Shown here: positions 9,160-17,800 of the stretch, piece after piece | How the letters are laid out: the number at the start of each line of letters is the position of its first letter | How positions within the stretch are numbered: the first letter of the stretch is position 1 | Assembly (NCBI RefSeq): GCF_012516375.2 | Contig: NZ_CP051204.2 | Span: 2,170,001-2,234,000 of the forward strand | DNA from: Chitinophaga oryzae | Lineage (GTDB): Bacteria; Bacteroidota; Bacteroidia; Chitinophagales; Chitinophagaceae | DNA length: 64,000 bases | Direction of reading: 5' to 3' | Notes under the pieces: generated by a model | What the model was told of the DNA's origin: nothing | The model's input: only the letters and a program-made list of their open reading frames with translations | The model's database searches: none | Position numbers and translations under genes: made by a program

Positions 9160-10836
9160 ATGCGAAACATATATATCATTCCAGCCGTCATCATGGGGCT
9201 GTCCATGGCCATAGCGGCCTGTCACAAGCCGGAAGCCATCTTTCCGAAGGAAGACAGCAAGCCTCAGTCAATCTGGCTGGAGCTGCCCGGCGTAAAAGAC
9301 GCTGTTTTCGAGCCGGTATACAATGCCGCCAGGGACAGCGCTTTCATTGAAGTGCCTTATTTCTACCCGGTGGAATCAGATAATGAGACAGATATCAGCA
9401 AGCTGATATTACGGGCCAATCTGCCGCTGGATGCCGTTATGCGCCCTGCGGTAGGTACGCTGATGGATCTATCGAAGCCGGTGGACCTGGAAATTACGGG
9501 AGGCACCGGCCAGAAAAGCAAACTGGTGGTCGTGGCCAAAAAAGTGGGCGACGTGAGCGTGAAGAACGCCACGATGGATTACCTGCTGGATGGCGTGAAT
9601 ACAACCGTGGATGCCGTTGTAAAAGATAATGAAGTCATCTTTTATGTACTGCCGGGGGTAGATGTGTCTAAGGCGAAGGTCAGCGTGACCGTTAACAGTC
9701 ACTCTACTGCTTCAATAGCCGGTGGCTCGACCGTCAACCTCTCCAACCCCGTGCCTTTTACCGTAAAAAGCATAGACGGCATCATCAAACAATACACGCT
9801 GAAAGTGATGCCGCCGGTGAAAAAACCTTACGGCATCGGCATCACCCGTAAGCTGTTTGTGAAGCTGGGCGCCGCTTCCGGCGGTGGCGGCATCAGTACC
9901 AACTATACAGAAACCAGTATGGCGGTGAGCGGCGATTACCTGGTGGTTGTCAGCAATACGAACCCCTCCAGGCTTCGCCTGTTTAACCGGACTACGGGCA
10001 ATTATGTACAGGATATGCCATTGCCTGCTGGTAATTTCTATTCTTTCCAGATGCAGAACGACACGGCCGGAGCGCTGGTAGGCGCCAGCTTTGCGGCGTT
10101 GAACGACAAGTTCACCCTGTACCGCTGGAAGAGCGCCACCGATCCGGCGCCGGAAAAAATCCTCGAATGGAACAACACCACCGCATGGGCCGGTATAGGC
10201 AGACGGGTACGCATATACGGCGATCTCAACAAGGACGCGGTGATTTATGCTACGGCGTCTCAAACAGCCGATATCTACAAGTGGCGCATTCATAATGGTA
10301 AAATCGTCAACGCCGCCAATACGCCGGACATCAATGCCGCACCCGTGGTGGCTACCTATAAAGGTACGGACAACATTGGCTACCTGGCAGACGCTTTGCC
10401 GACCGCGGCGTCTTTCTCCGGCACTTATTTCATGAACTACGGAAGCGAAGTGGCGATGGTCAACGGCGGCAGCAACGCGCGTATCGCGGCTTTCCATGCA
10501 GATGCCGCCGGTTACATTTTTCATGCGCCGTCTGTGTACTTCAACTTTAACGGGGCCAGCTACCTGGCCTTTGTGAAATACAATTCCTGGAGCCTCAATA
10601 ACGGTAACATAGCCCTCTTCGACGTGACTGATCCGTCTGCGGTGAGCATGTCGCCCGCCAACCCGGCGTACGGTGCGTTTAACGTCTTTAATTCGGAAGC
10701 GATTGCCGGCGCTGCCGACAATGGTAACGGTACCGGCGACGTATGTGTGTCTTTTGCACCGGACCGGTCCAGCGCATACATCTACATGCTGCTGACCAAC
10801 GTAGGGATCATCGGATACGAGCTTACCACCTATTAA
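9160..10836 (+). CDS. DUF5018-type surface lipoprotein of the SusCD locus
   Basis: This 558-residue lipoprotein (signal MRNIYIIPAVIMGLSMAIAA followed by Cys-21) is the third gene of the locus. Residues about 30-215 look like tandem Ig-like/bacterial-surface beta domains (for example VTVNSHSTASIAGGSTVNLS). The remaining ~340 residues are beta-rich and contain repeated blade-like strands, consistent with a propeller, as in DUF5018-containing proteins that accompany SusC/SusD. It probably binds the glycan at the cell surface (an SGBP-like role), which is inferred from position. The ATG at 9160 is preferred over the in-frame TTG at 9154. A strong terminator follows within 10 bases. Confidence 0.7.
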   Translation: MRNIYIIPAVIMGLSMAIAACHKPEAIFPKEDSKPQSIWLELPGVKDAVFEPVYNAARDSAFIEVPYFYPVESDNETDISKLILRANLPLDAVMRPAVGTLMDLSKPVDLEITGGTGQKSKLVVVAKKVGDVSVKNATMDYLLDGVNTTVDAVVKDNEVIFYVLPGVDVSKAKVSVTVNSHSTASIAGGSTVNLSNPVPFTVKSIDGIIKQYTLKVMPPVKKPYGIGITRKLFVKLGAASGGGGISTNYTETSMAVSGDYLVVVSNTNPSRLRLFNRTTGNYVQDMPLPAGNFYSFQMQNDTAGALVGASFAALNDKFTLYRWKSATDPAPEKILEWNNTTAWAGIGRRVRIYGDLNKDAVIYATASQTADIYKWRIHNGKIVNAANTPDINAAPVVATYKGTDNIGYLADALPTAASFSGTYFMNYGSEVAMVNGGSNARIAAFHADAAGYIFHAPSVYFNFNGASYLAFVKYNSWSLNNGNIALFDVTDPSAVSMSPANPAYGAFNVFNSEAIAGAADNGNGTGDVCVSFAPDRSSAYIYMLLTNVGIIGYELTTY

Positions 10837-10842
10837 TCATCT

Positions 10843-10877
10843 GCCGGGGCACAGCGCATCCTGTGCTCCGGCTTTTT
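10843..10877 (+). terminator. Intrinsic terminator inside the SusCD locus
   Basis: A 12-bp stem (GCCGGGGCACAG / CTGTGCTCCGGC, one G-T pair) with a 6-base loop is followed by TTTTT at 10873-10877. It lies between the DUF5018 gene (ends 10836) and the glycoside hydrolase gene (starts 10891). It probably lowers expression of the last two genes relative to SusCD. Confidence 0.75.
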
Positions 10878-10890
10878 AAAGTATTGCCTT

Positions 10891-12294
10891 ATGAAAAGAA
10901 TACCGCTTTTTCCTGCATTGTTGCTGTTGTTGCTGGCAGCGGCCGCGTGCAAAAAGAATAATGATACACCCACCGCTCCCGGCCCCGGAGAAGGTACCGA
11001 TACCCTGGTGACGCCCGGCGGCAAAAAGGAAGCAATTGTATGGATAGACCTCAACGCCAACGTATTTGGCACTTATGGCCGCTTCAATGATACGCCGTCG
11101 ATCCGTAAAACGCTGGACACGCTGCAGCAAACCGGCATCACCGCTTTGGTGGTGGATGTGAAAGAGTCTTCCGGGCATACCGTTTACCCCAGCGCCTTTA
11201 CCGGCAAGGTGACCAGCCGTAACGGCAAGTCACTGCCTTCCAATGCTGACTATCTCGACTTCATCGTGAAGACTGCCAAAGCGAGAAATATGAAAGTATA
11301 CGCTTCTGTGATGACTTTCGTGGAGGGAGACAACGACAGGAAATCCGGCGCTGTTTTCGAAGACCCTGCTTTTAGGGATAAATACCAGTCTGTTGTATGC
11401 GATGTCAATGGCAAACGGGTGCCCATCACGGAAACCGGCCGGCCGGGTTTTGTGAACCCTGCTTACCCCGAAGTACAGGACCGTATCATCAACATCCTGA
11501 AAGAGATAGTGACGAAATACGCTGTCGATGGCGTGATCCTTGACTACGCCCGTTATGCCAATATCGACGCGGATTTCTCCGACTACAGCAAAACACAGTT
11601 CGTGCAATACCTGAAAACGGTATTCAACGACCAGAACGCCAATTTTATCAATTTCCCGACAGATATTGTCTCTTCCTGGAAACAGGAGAACGGGCAGGTA
11701 ACGCCCGCTGCCACCGGTAAATACTACAAACGCTGGCTGGCATGGCGTATGAGCGTCATCTACAACTTTGTGAAGAAAGCGCATGCCGCCGTGAGGGCTG
11801 CCCGCGCGGACGCCTTGTTCGGCGCCTATGTTGGCGGTTGGTATGGCGATTATTATCCGGTAGGGGTCAACTGGGCCAGTCAGCAATATGATCCGTTCAA
11901 TGACCCGGTGATCCGCATGGACTGGGCTTATCCGCAAACGAAAGACTATGGTTATGCCGAAGAACTGGGGCTGCTGATGACAGGCAACTACTTTGCACAG
12001 ATCATGCTGGCCGATAATCCGGCTACAGCAGGACTGACCTACAACTGGTGGAGCCTGGAGGGATCGCTGAATGGCGGACGGTATGTTACCAAAAACAGGG
12101 TGCCGCTGGTTGGCAGCATTGATGCCGGTAACACGCCATGGAATAATAAATCGGATATCCGTAAAGCCATTAAACTGATTTTGTCCAAAACATCCGGGGT
12201 GATGATTTTTGACCTCGTACACCTGTACGCCCCGCAATACAACCGCCTGGGCGTACCACTGTGGGATGAAGTAAAGGCAGGGTTGCAACCATAG
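10891..12294 (+). CDS. GHL10-like (family 10-like) glycoside hydrolase lipoprotein
   Basis: This 467-residue lipoprotein (signal MKRIPLFPALLLLLLAAAAC, Cys-20) carries a TIM-barrel domain of the kind named 'glycosyl hydrolase-like 10' or DUF4015/alpha-amylase-like. Visible features are the early barrel strand ITALVVDVKES followed by HTVYPS, RNMKVYASVMTF, the strand PAYPEVQDRIINILKEIV and the likely active-site segment YAVDGVILDYARY near residue 215, whose Asp is at the end of strand 4, plus IRMDWAYPQT later. It is expected to act on the glycan handled by the upstream SusCD pair, but the linkage cleaved is unknown. It starts 55 bases after the DUF5018 gene and just past the terminator. Confidence 0.75.
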   Translation: MKRIPLFPALLLLLLAAAACKKNNDTPTAPGPGEGTDTLVTPGGKKEAIVWIDLNANVFGTYGRFNDTPSIRKTLDTLQQTGITALVVDVKESSGHTVYPSAFTGKVTSRNGKSLPSNADYLDFIVKTAKARNMKVYASVMTFVEGDNDRKSGAVFEDPAFRDKYQSVVCDVNGKRVPITETGRPGFVNPAYPEVQDRIINILKEIVTKYAVDGVILDYARYANIDADFSDYSKTQFVQYLKTVFNDQNANFINFPTDIVSSWKQENGQVTPAATGKYYKRWLAWRMSVIYNFVKKAHAAVRAARADALFGAYVGGWYGDYYPVGVNWASQQYDPFNDPVIRMDWAYPQTKDYGYAEELGLLMTGNYFAQIMLADNPATAGLTYNWWSLEGSLNGGRYVTKNRVPLVGSIDAGNTPWNNKSDIRKAIKLILSKTSGVMIFDLVHLYAPQYNRLGVPLWDEVKAGLQP

Positions 12295-12313
12295 ATCTGT
12301 AAAACATCGTACG

Positions 12314-12985
12314 ATGACGTTGAAAAATATTCCTTTGCTGCTGCTGGGATGCATTGGTGGCGTTGGTTCGCTGCAGGCGCAGGATTCCAGTTATCATAAT
12401 TATTTGTATGACAGCCGTACCGCTTATTTCCGGCAGCTGCCGGCAGCCAGGAAGCCGGTCGTCTTTTTCGGTGATAGTATTACGCAATGGGGCGACTGGT
12501 GCGAGTTTATTGGAAAAGCGAATATATTGAACAGGGGCATTGCCGGCGATAACACCAACGGTTTGCTGGCGCGGGTGGAGGAGGTGGTCCGGCATCGCCC
12601 GGAGAGGTTATTTATCCTCGTGGGTACCAATGATCTCAACAAACATATGCCGGCAGCTTCCATCGTGGCCAACTACCGGCGCATCATCAACGCAGTACAG
12701 GAGGCGTCTCCCCATACCCGTATTTATGTACAGAGTGTGTTGCCGATCAACAATCAGCTCATCGGGCGGCAGTATTACAGCGGCACGAATGAACAGATCA
12801 CGGCGCTGAATACAATGCTCAAAGCCATGGCGGCAGATGCGCACGTCACTTTTGTGGACGTTTATACTTCGCTGCTCGATGACGCCGGGCAGATGGATGC
12901 CCGTTACACCTACGACGGGCTGCATCTCTCCGGGGAAGGTTATCTGAAATGGGTGCAGTTGCTGAAGCAACGGCGGCTCATCTGA
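12314..12985 (+). CDS. SGNH/GDSL-family hydrolase (esterase)
   Basis: This 223-residue exported enzyme has the SGNH blocks in order: GDSITQWGDW (block I, nucleophile Ser near residue 55), a Gly in GIAGDNTNGLL (block II), VGTNDLNKH (block III, Asn) and DGLHLSGEGY (block V, Asp and His of the catalytic triad near residues 196-199). A signal peptide ends around SLQAQ. It lies 19 bases after the glycoside hydrolase gene, so it is the last gene of the locus, where such enzymes typically remove acetyl or other ester groups from glycans. The specific ester is not known. Confidence 0.9.
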   Translation: MTLKNIPLLLLGCIGGVGSLQAQDSSYHNYLYDSRTAYFRQLPAARKPVVFFGDSITQWGDWCEFIGKANILNRGIAGDNTNGLLARVEEVVRHRPERLFILVGTNDLNKHMPAASIVANYRRIINAVQEASPHTRIYVQSVLPINNQLIGRQYYSGTNEQITALNTMLKAMAADAHVTFVDVYTSLLDDAGQMDARYTYDGLHLSGEGYLKWVQLLKQRRLI

Positions 12986-12996
12986 TGCAGCGGCAC

Positions 12997-13024
12997 GGCA
13001 GGGATGATGACAATCATTCCTGCC
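12997..13024 (+). terminator. Hairpin after the SGNH hydrolase gene
   Basis: A 12-bp stem (GGCAGGGATGAT / ATCATTCCTGCC, one G-T pair) with a 4-base loop lies 12 bases after the end of the SGNH gene. There is no T tract after it, so it may act as an RNA 3'-end stabiliser or a weak terminator closing the locus. Confidence 0.45.
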
Positions 13025-13104
13025 CCCTGACAGCCGTCATTCTTTCTTACTGGCCCGTTAAACTATATTTATTAAATTTAATATAGAAACGCAGTCAGAT
13101 CAAT

Positions 13105-14010
13105 ATGCGGAAACGGAAGGATAGTAAAATAATTTCGGTGATTAAAGCCAATGGTGATACCGAACCATTCGATGAAGATAAAATCCGTCGCTCTTTAATA
13201 AGGTCCGGGACGGCTCCGGACATGGTGGACACTATCATCGGAAAGGTGGGCGAGAGGGTATACGATAACATCACCACCAGGAAACTATATAAAATAGTTT
13301 TTAATGAGCTGCAAAAACGCAGACGCCCTGCGGCGGGCAAGTACCATCTGAAGAACGCCATTATGGAGCTTGGTCCTACCGGCTTTCCTTTTGAAAGTTT
13401 TGTCGCTTCGTTGTTCAGGGCAGACGGCTATCAGGTCATCACCGGGGAGATGGTGGAGGGGCATTGCGTTAAACATGAGGTAGACGTGATTGCAGACAAC
13501 GGAAAGGACCAGTTTATGATGGAATGCAAATTTCACAGCCGTACGGGTACGGTTTGTGATGTTAAGACTGCTTTGTATGTGCGTGCCCGTTTTTGGGATA
13601 TTGAGAAGAAATTAGCGGCGCAGCAGGGGAAGGATAGCAAACTGTTTAAAGGTTGGCTGGTAACCAATACCCGCCTTACTGCTGATGCCGAACAATACGG
13701 TATCTGTTCAGGACTGGCGCTGATGAGCTGGAACTTCCCGGCCGGCCAGAGCTTGCGGGAACGGATTGATGCCAGTGGTCTTTATCCGGTAACGTGTATC
13801 ACCTCCCTCAGCCGGGAGGAAAAAGAAAAATTGCTGGCCGCGAATATTGTATTGTGCAAAGACCTCGCTAAGACCCCGGAAGTACTTGGCAAAATTGGCA
13901 TTTCGGAATCCCGGGCGCAGAGAATAACAGAAGAGGCGTTGAATATCAGCAGGGGAAACATGACCGTGCATGATGAAAGAATGATTCCAAAAGATCACAT
14001 CCATGAGTAG
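13105..14010 (+). CDS. ATP-cone domain plus Mrr-type restriction endonuclease-like protein
   Basis: This 301-residue protein combines three parts. Residues about 8-95 form an ATP-cone (VIKANGDTEPFDEDKIRRSL), the nucleotide-sensing module of ribonucleotide reductases and NrdR. Residues about 95-240 form a PD-(D/E)XK nuclease domain with the motif EVDVIADNGKDQFMMECK, where Asp and the Glu-x-Lys pair (about residues 139 and 149-151) match Mrr-like endonucleases. Residues about 255-285 (LGKIGISESRAQRITEEAL) resemble a helix-hairpin-helix unit. The natural reading is a DNA-binding nuclease controlled by (d)ATP; target and role are unknown. The last 8 bases overlap the probable ATG of the next gene, so the two are translationally linked. 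Confidence 0.85.
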   Translation: MRKRKDSKIISVIKANGDTEPFDEDKIRRSLIRSGTAPDMVDTIIGKVGERVYDNITTRKLYKIVFNELQKRRRPAAGKYHLKNAIMELGPTGFPFESFVASLFRADGYQVITGEMVEGHCVKHEVDVIADNGKDQFMMECKFHSRTGTVCDVKTALYVRARFWDIEKKLAAQQGKDSKLFKGWLVTNTRLTADAEQYGICSGLALMSWNFPAGQSLRERIDASGLYPVTCITSLSREEKEKLLAANIVLCKDLAKTPEVLGKIGISESRAQRITEEALNISRGNMTVHDERMIPKDHIHE

Positions 14011-14592
14011 TCAACAGTCATCAACCAATTGGTACGTCATTACCGGGGGCCGGGTTCAGGTAAAACTACCACCATCAATATCCTGGCGAAGAGAAACTAC
14101 CATGTTACGATTGAGCATGCCCGTCACTATATAGATACACAACGCATTGGCGGAAAGTCGGTCATGGAAATCAGGAGCAACCAGCGGGAATTTCAACAAA
14201 AAGTCCTTGCCATGCAACTTGAGCAGGAAAGGTCGATGTCTCCGGAAGATACTGTTTTCCTGGACAGGGCTATTCCTGATTCGCTCGCTTATTATCGTTT
14301 CATGGGGCTGGAGCCCGATGAAAAACTAAATGATGCCTTAAAGACTGTTTCCTATAAGAAAGTGTTTATACTGGATGTTCTGCCCCTGGTGAACGATTAT
14401 GCCCGCAGTGAGGACGCAGCGGCGCAAAAAAGAATACATCAGCTGTTAATTGACGTTTATTCGTCGCTGCCTTTTCCCGTAGTGCGGGTGCCGGTTATGC
14501 CGCCGGAAGAACGGGTGGATTTTATCCTGGAAAATATCGAATCCCTTGAGAAGCACCCTCAGATAAAAAGTAACGGGAATATTCCACAGTGA
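14003..14592 (+). CDS. AAA-family P-loop NTPase (AAA_28-like), frameshifted in the P-loop
   Basis: An ATG at 14003, overlapping the end of the nuclease gene, opens a frame reading MSSQQSSTNWYVITGG, the usual first strand of this NTPase family. The matching remainder, PGSGKTTTINILAKR, continues in the next frame from 14050. One base is missing between 14045 and 14050: GGGGG would need to be GGGGGG for YVITGGPGSGKTT to read through. Downstream the protein is intact (ARHYIDTQRIGGKSVMEIR, then VFLDRAIPDSLAYY with Walker-B-like Asp) to the stop at 14592, about 195 residues in all. If the deletion is real, only a weak TTG/GTG start at 14029/14032 could give a P-loop protein lacking the first strand. 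A sequencing error in the G run or a phase-variable tract are the other explanations. Confidence 0.75.
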
Positions 14593-14757
14593 ATATACCG
14601 GGTATGTACAGTTTAGCGTTATCAGGGAATGATACCGCCGCAGGAGATTTTGTTTCAGATTTAAAAAATCGGTATTATCTTAAAGTCCTGTCAGATGGCA
14701 GGCCCATGCGGCTTTTGCCGGTACCTGCCGATCAATCACGATAATTTTAAACTGATA

Positions 14758-16599
14758 ATGGATTTTTTAAACGGCGCCAATGCGCTTACCCTCGTCTTTG
14801 CGGCGTTGCTCATCTTTGCGATTGCTTACCGGTTCTACGGCATCTTCATGGCCAATAAAGTGCTGCAGCTCAATAATGCGCACCTGACGCCGGCAGTGGA
14901 GTTTGCAGACGGAAAAGACTATGTGGCGACGAATAAAAACGTACTGTTTGGGCATCATTTTGCGGCGATAGCAGCGGCCGGGCCGCTGGTAGGACCGGTA
15001 CTGGCAGCCCAGTTCGGGTACTTGCCGGGCACTTTATGGATTTTGATCGGCTGTGTGCTCGCAGGCGGCGTACATGATATGGTGGTGTTGTTCGCCTCTG
15101 TGCGGCATAAAGGGCAAAGCCTGGCCACCATCGCCGGTAAGGAAATCGGCAAAGGCACGGGGCTGATAGCGGGCGTGGCGGTGCTTTTTATCCTGATCCT
15201 TACGCTGGCCGGGCTCTCGCTGGCCTGTATCAGCGCCATGCATGAAGCATCCTGGTCTTTATTCACCGTTATCGCCACCATGCCTATCGCTATTATCATG
15301 GGCCTGATCATGCGTTACCGGAAAAACAGCGTGACCTTCGCCAGTATCCTGGGAGGAGTCCTGCTTATCGCTGCTATCGTGGGCGGGCATGAACTGATGA
15401 AGTTTGAGGCGTTGAACAGCCTGTTTCACTGGAAAACAGGGACCATCTCCATCGCTATTACGGTATACGGATTTCTGGCGTCTATCCTGCCGGTGTGGCT
15501 GCTGCTGGTGCCAAGGGATTATTTATCTACCTACCTTAAAATAGGAACGATCATTATGCTGGCGATAGGGGTGATATTAGTACATCCTACCATCGAGATG
15601 CCTGCCATCACCAGCTTTGTGAACGGCGGCGGCCCGGTGATCGGCGGACCCGTACTGCCTTTTATCTTCATCGTGATCGCCTGTGGCGCTATCTCCGGTT
15701 TCCATGCGGTAATTGCTACCGGTACCACCCCGAAAATGCTGAACAACGAAAGAGAAATACTTTTTGTGGGTTATGGCGCCATGCTGGTAGAAGGTTTTGT
15801 AGCGCTGATGGCTCTGATAGCCGCCTGCACACTGGCGCCGGGCGATTATTTCGCGATCAATACGCCTACGGACGCCTATGCCGGTTTCCTGGCTAACAAT
15901 CCTTCCTTACACGCGGTGGAGCTGGACTACTTCAGCCAGAAAATAGGCGTGGAACTGCAAGGCCGGACCGGCGGGGCAGTGTCGCTGGCGGTGGGAATGG
16001 CCCATATTTTTAACAAGATCCCTTTTATGGAGAACGTGATGGCGTACTGGTACAATTTCGCCATCATGTTTGAAGCGGTATTTATCCTCACCGCCATAGA
16101 CGCCGGCACGAGGGTCGGCAGATTCTTCCTGCAGGAAATGCTGGGCAGCGTGATACCGAAGTTCAACGATAAAAACTGGATGCCGGGTATTATCATCAGC
16201 AGCCTGTTGTTTACTTTTTCCTGGGGATACCTGGTGTATACCGGCAACGTAAGCAGTATCTGGCCCTTGTTCGGTATCAGCAACCAGCTGCTGGCTGCCT
16301 GCGGCCTGATCGTATGCACTACGATGCTGATCCGCATGAACAGGAAGAAGTATGCCCTGTGCGCCGCCATTCCAGGCGTATTTATGGCCATCATCACCTT
16401 CTGGGCCGGATATGAGCAGGTAAAACACGTATATCTTCCCAAAGGGCAGTATTTGCTGGCCGTGCTGGCCATCCTGGCCATGCTGCTGATGCTGCTGGTT
16501 TTCATCAATACTTTTAAACGCTGGTTTAAGCTTCTGAAAATAGATACGGTGCAGACAGATTTCTACGGAGATCAGGTAAAGGAACTGGTAGAACGGTAA
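14758..16599 (+). CDS. cstA: Carbon starvation protein CstA (peptide/pyruvate transporter family)
   Basis: This 613-residue inner membrane protein has the CstA layout: about 16-18 hydrophobic helices, the N-terminal segment NKNVLFGHHFAAIAAAGPLV (about residues 61-80), the conserved GVHDMVVLFASVRHKGQS, the loop SGFHAVIATGTTPKM and a C-terminal half containing LTAIDAGTRVGRFFLQE. Family members import peptides or pyruvate during carbon limitation. The ATG at 14758 (MDFLNGAN) is chosen because the in-frame ATG at 14695 adds a Cys-rich stretch not seen in the family. It stands alone, with a possible terminator right after the stop. Confidence 0.93.
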   Translation: MDFLNGANALTLVFAALLIFAIAYRFYGIFMANKVLQLNNAHLTPAVEFADGKDYVATNKNVLFGHHFAAIAAAGPLVGPVLAAQFGYLPGTLWILIGCVLAGGVHDMVVLFASVRHKGQSLATIAGKEIGKGTGLIAGVAVLFILILTLAGLSLACISAMHEASWSLFTVIATMPIAIIMGLIMRYRKNSVTFASILGGVLLIAAIVGGHELMKFEALNSLFHWKTGTISIAITVYGFLASILPVWLLLVPRDYLSTYLKIGTIIMLAIGVILVHPTIEMPAITSFVNGGGPVIGGPVLPFIFIVIACGAISGFHAVIATGTTPKMLNNEREILFVGYGAMLVEGFVALMALIAACTLAPGDYFAINTPTDAYAGFLANNPSLHAVELDYFSQKIGVELQGRTGGAVSLAVGMAHIFNKIPFMENVMAYWYNFAIMFEAVFILTAIDAGTRVGRFFLQEMLGSVIPKFNDKNWMPGIIISSLLFTFSWGYLVYTGNVSSIWPLFGISNQLLAACGLIVCTTMLIRMNRKKYALCAAIPGVFMAIITFWAGYEQVKHVYLPKGQYLLAVLAILAMLLMLLVFINTFKRWFKLLKIDTVQTDFYGDQVKELVER

Positions 16600-16633
16600 T
16601 TTTAAAATTGCAACTATGTTGCGATTTAAAATT
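16598..16633 (+). terminator. AT-rich hairpin after cstA
   Basis: An imperfect inverted repeat (TTTTAAAATTGCAAC ... GTTGCGATTTAAAA, 3-base loop) begins at the cstA stop codon. It is AT-rich and followed by TTTATT. It could end the cstA transcript, though stem strength is modest. Confidence 0.4.
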
Positions 16634-16691
16634 TATTGCATAATTTGCAGGCTGTTTACACAGAATGCGCCGGAACCGGGACATATCGCTG

Positions 16692-17018
16692 ATGAGAATA
16701 AAAGCGCTCCTGCTGCTGCTATGGTTTATAGCGCCACAGGTAGTGGGGTTGCTGCATCATCACCATTACCGGCAGGTGAATGACAGCGGCATTACGAACG
16801 CAACGGGAAAAGTGTATGCCACGGTAAAAGCATGTCACATCTGCGAACTTGTCAACCACCACGGCCATGAGCCGTTTCTCCTGCCCGGGCAGCTGCCGGT
16901 CCTGCTCAATACCATTCACTTTGTTCATTTTGAGTGTCTCAGCACTCCGCTATATACTACCTACGCTTTAGCCTATACGAACAAAGGTCCGCCCAGCCTT
17001 GCAGCCACCTTTGTGTAA
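16692..17018 (+). CDS. Small secreted His/Cys-rich protein, putative metal-binding
   Basis: I do not recognise a named family for this 108-residue protein. The N-terminus MRIKALLLLLWFIAPQVVG is a signal peptide or single membrane helix. The mature part carries metal-ligand-rich motifs: LLHHHHYRQ (about residues 20-28) and ACHICELVNHHGHEPF (about residues 48-63), plus a later HFVHFEC. The CxxC-like pair with flanking histidines recalls DUF2946-type proteins that sit beside copper receptors, so copper, zinc or iron handling is a reasonable inference. It is the first gene of a tightly packed operon with an ABC transporter and a TonB receptor. The ATG at 16692 is preferred to the one at 16665, which would place charged residues before the hydrophobic segment. 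Confidence 0.6.
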   Translation: MRIKALLLLLWFIAPQVVGLLHHHHYRQVNDSGITNATGKVYATVKACHICELVNHHGHEPFLLPGQLPVLLNTIHFVHFECLSTPLYTTYALAYTNKGPPSLAATFV

Positions 17019-17093
17019 TTCTCCATATTTCATTGACAACACGGGCCCTGTACCGCCATGGGGCGCGTACGCACCTGTGTCATAACAAAACTT

Positions 17094-17789
17094 ATGCTGC
17101 AAGCAATTTCATTATCGAAAGAATACAACTCCTTTAAGGCGCTGCAAAAGCTGGACCTCGAAGTAAAGCCGGGAGAGGTTTTTTGTTTACTAGGACAGAA
17201 CGGCGCCGGCAAAACCACCACTATCAACCTGTTCCTGGGATTCACCGCCCCCACCTCCGGCCGCGCGCTGGTCAACGGAAAGGACGTCGTTCCCGGCGCA
17301 GTGGCTACCCGCAGGGATATTGCCTATATCCCGGAAGTGGTGATGCTGTACGGCCAGATGACGGCCATGGAAAACCTGGATTATTTCAGCCGGCTGGCCG
17401 GGGTTACCTGTCATAAAGACGAGCTCGCCGCGTTCCTTTCCCAATGCGGCTTACAGACTGATGCCCATCACCGGGCGCTGGGCGGCTTCAGTAAAGGCAT
17501 GCGCCAGAAAGTAGGCATCGCCATAGCACTGGCCAAAAATGCAAAAGCTATTTTGATGGACGAGCCCACCAGCGGCCTCGATCCGAGGGCGACGGACGAG
17601 TTTACCTCGTTGGTGCTGCAGCTGGGAAAGCAGGGGAAATCGGTGCTCATGGCCACGCACGATATCTTTAATGCCGTCAACTTAGGAACGCACATCGGCA
17701 TCATGCGCCAGGGGCAGCTGGTACACACGGTAAAAGCCGCCGACATCAACGCCAACGACCTGCAACAACTGTATCTGCAAACTATTTAA
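17094..17789 (+). CDS. ABC transporter ATP-binding protein
   Basis: This 231-residue ATPase has a complete ABC motif set: Walker A GQNGAGKTT (about residues 37-45), signature GGFSKGMRQKVGIA, Walker B AILMDEPTSGLDP and the H-loop MATHD. The Q-loop equivalent is not clear. It is of the single-domain type that pairs with ABC-2 permeases. It most likely energises the two permeases encoded downstream at 20094 and 21529, with the TonB receptor gene lying between them. ATG at 17094 (MLQAISLSKEY) is chosen because the in-frame ATG at 17058 adds 12 residues before the first conserved strand. The next gene begins 11 bases after the stop. Confidence 0.9.
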   Translation: MLQAISLSKEYNSFKALQKLDLEVKPGEVFCLLGQNGAGKTTTINLFLGFTAPTSGRALVNGKDVVPGAVATRRDIAYIPEVVMLYGQMTAMENLDYFSRLAGVTCHKDELAAFLSQCGLQTDAHHRALGGFSKGMRQKVGIAIALAKNAKAILMDEPTSGLDPRATDEFTSLVLQLGKQGKSVLMATHDIFNAVNLGTHIGIMRQGQLVHTVKAADINANDLQQLYLQTI

Positions 17790-17800
17790 ACATTTTTTCC

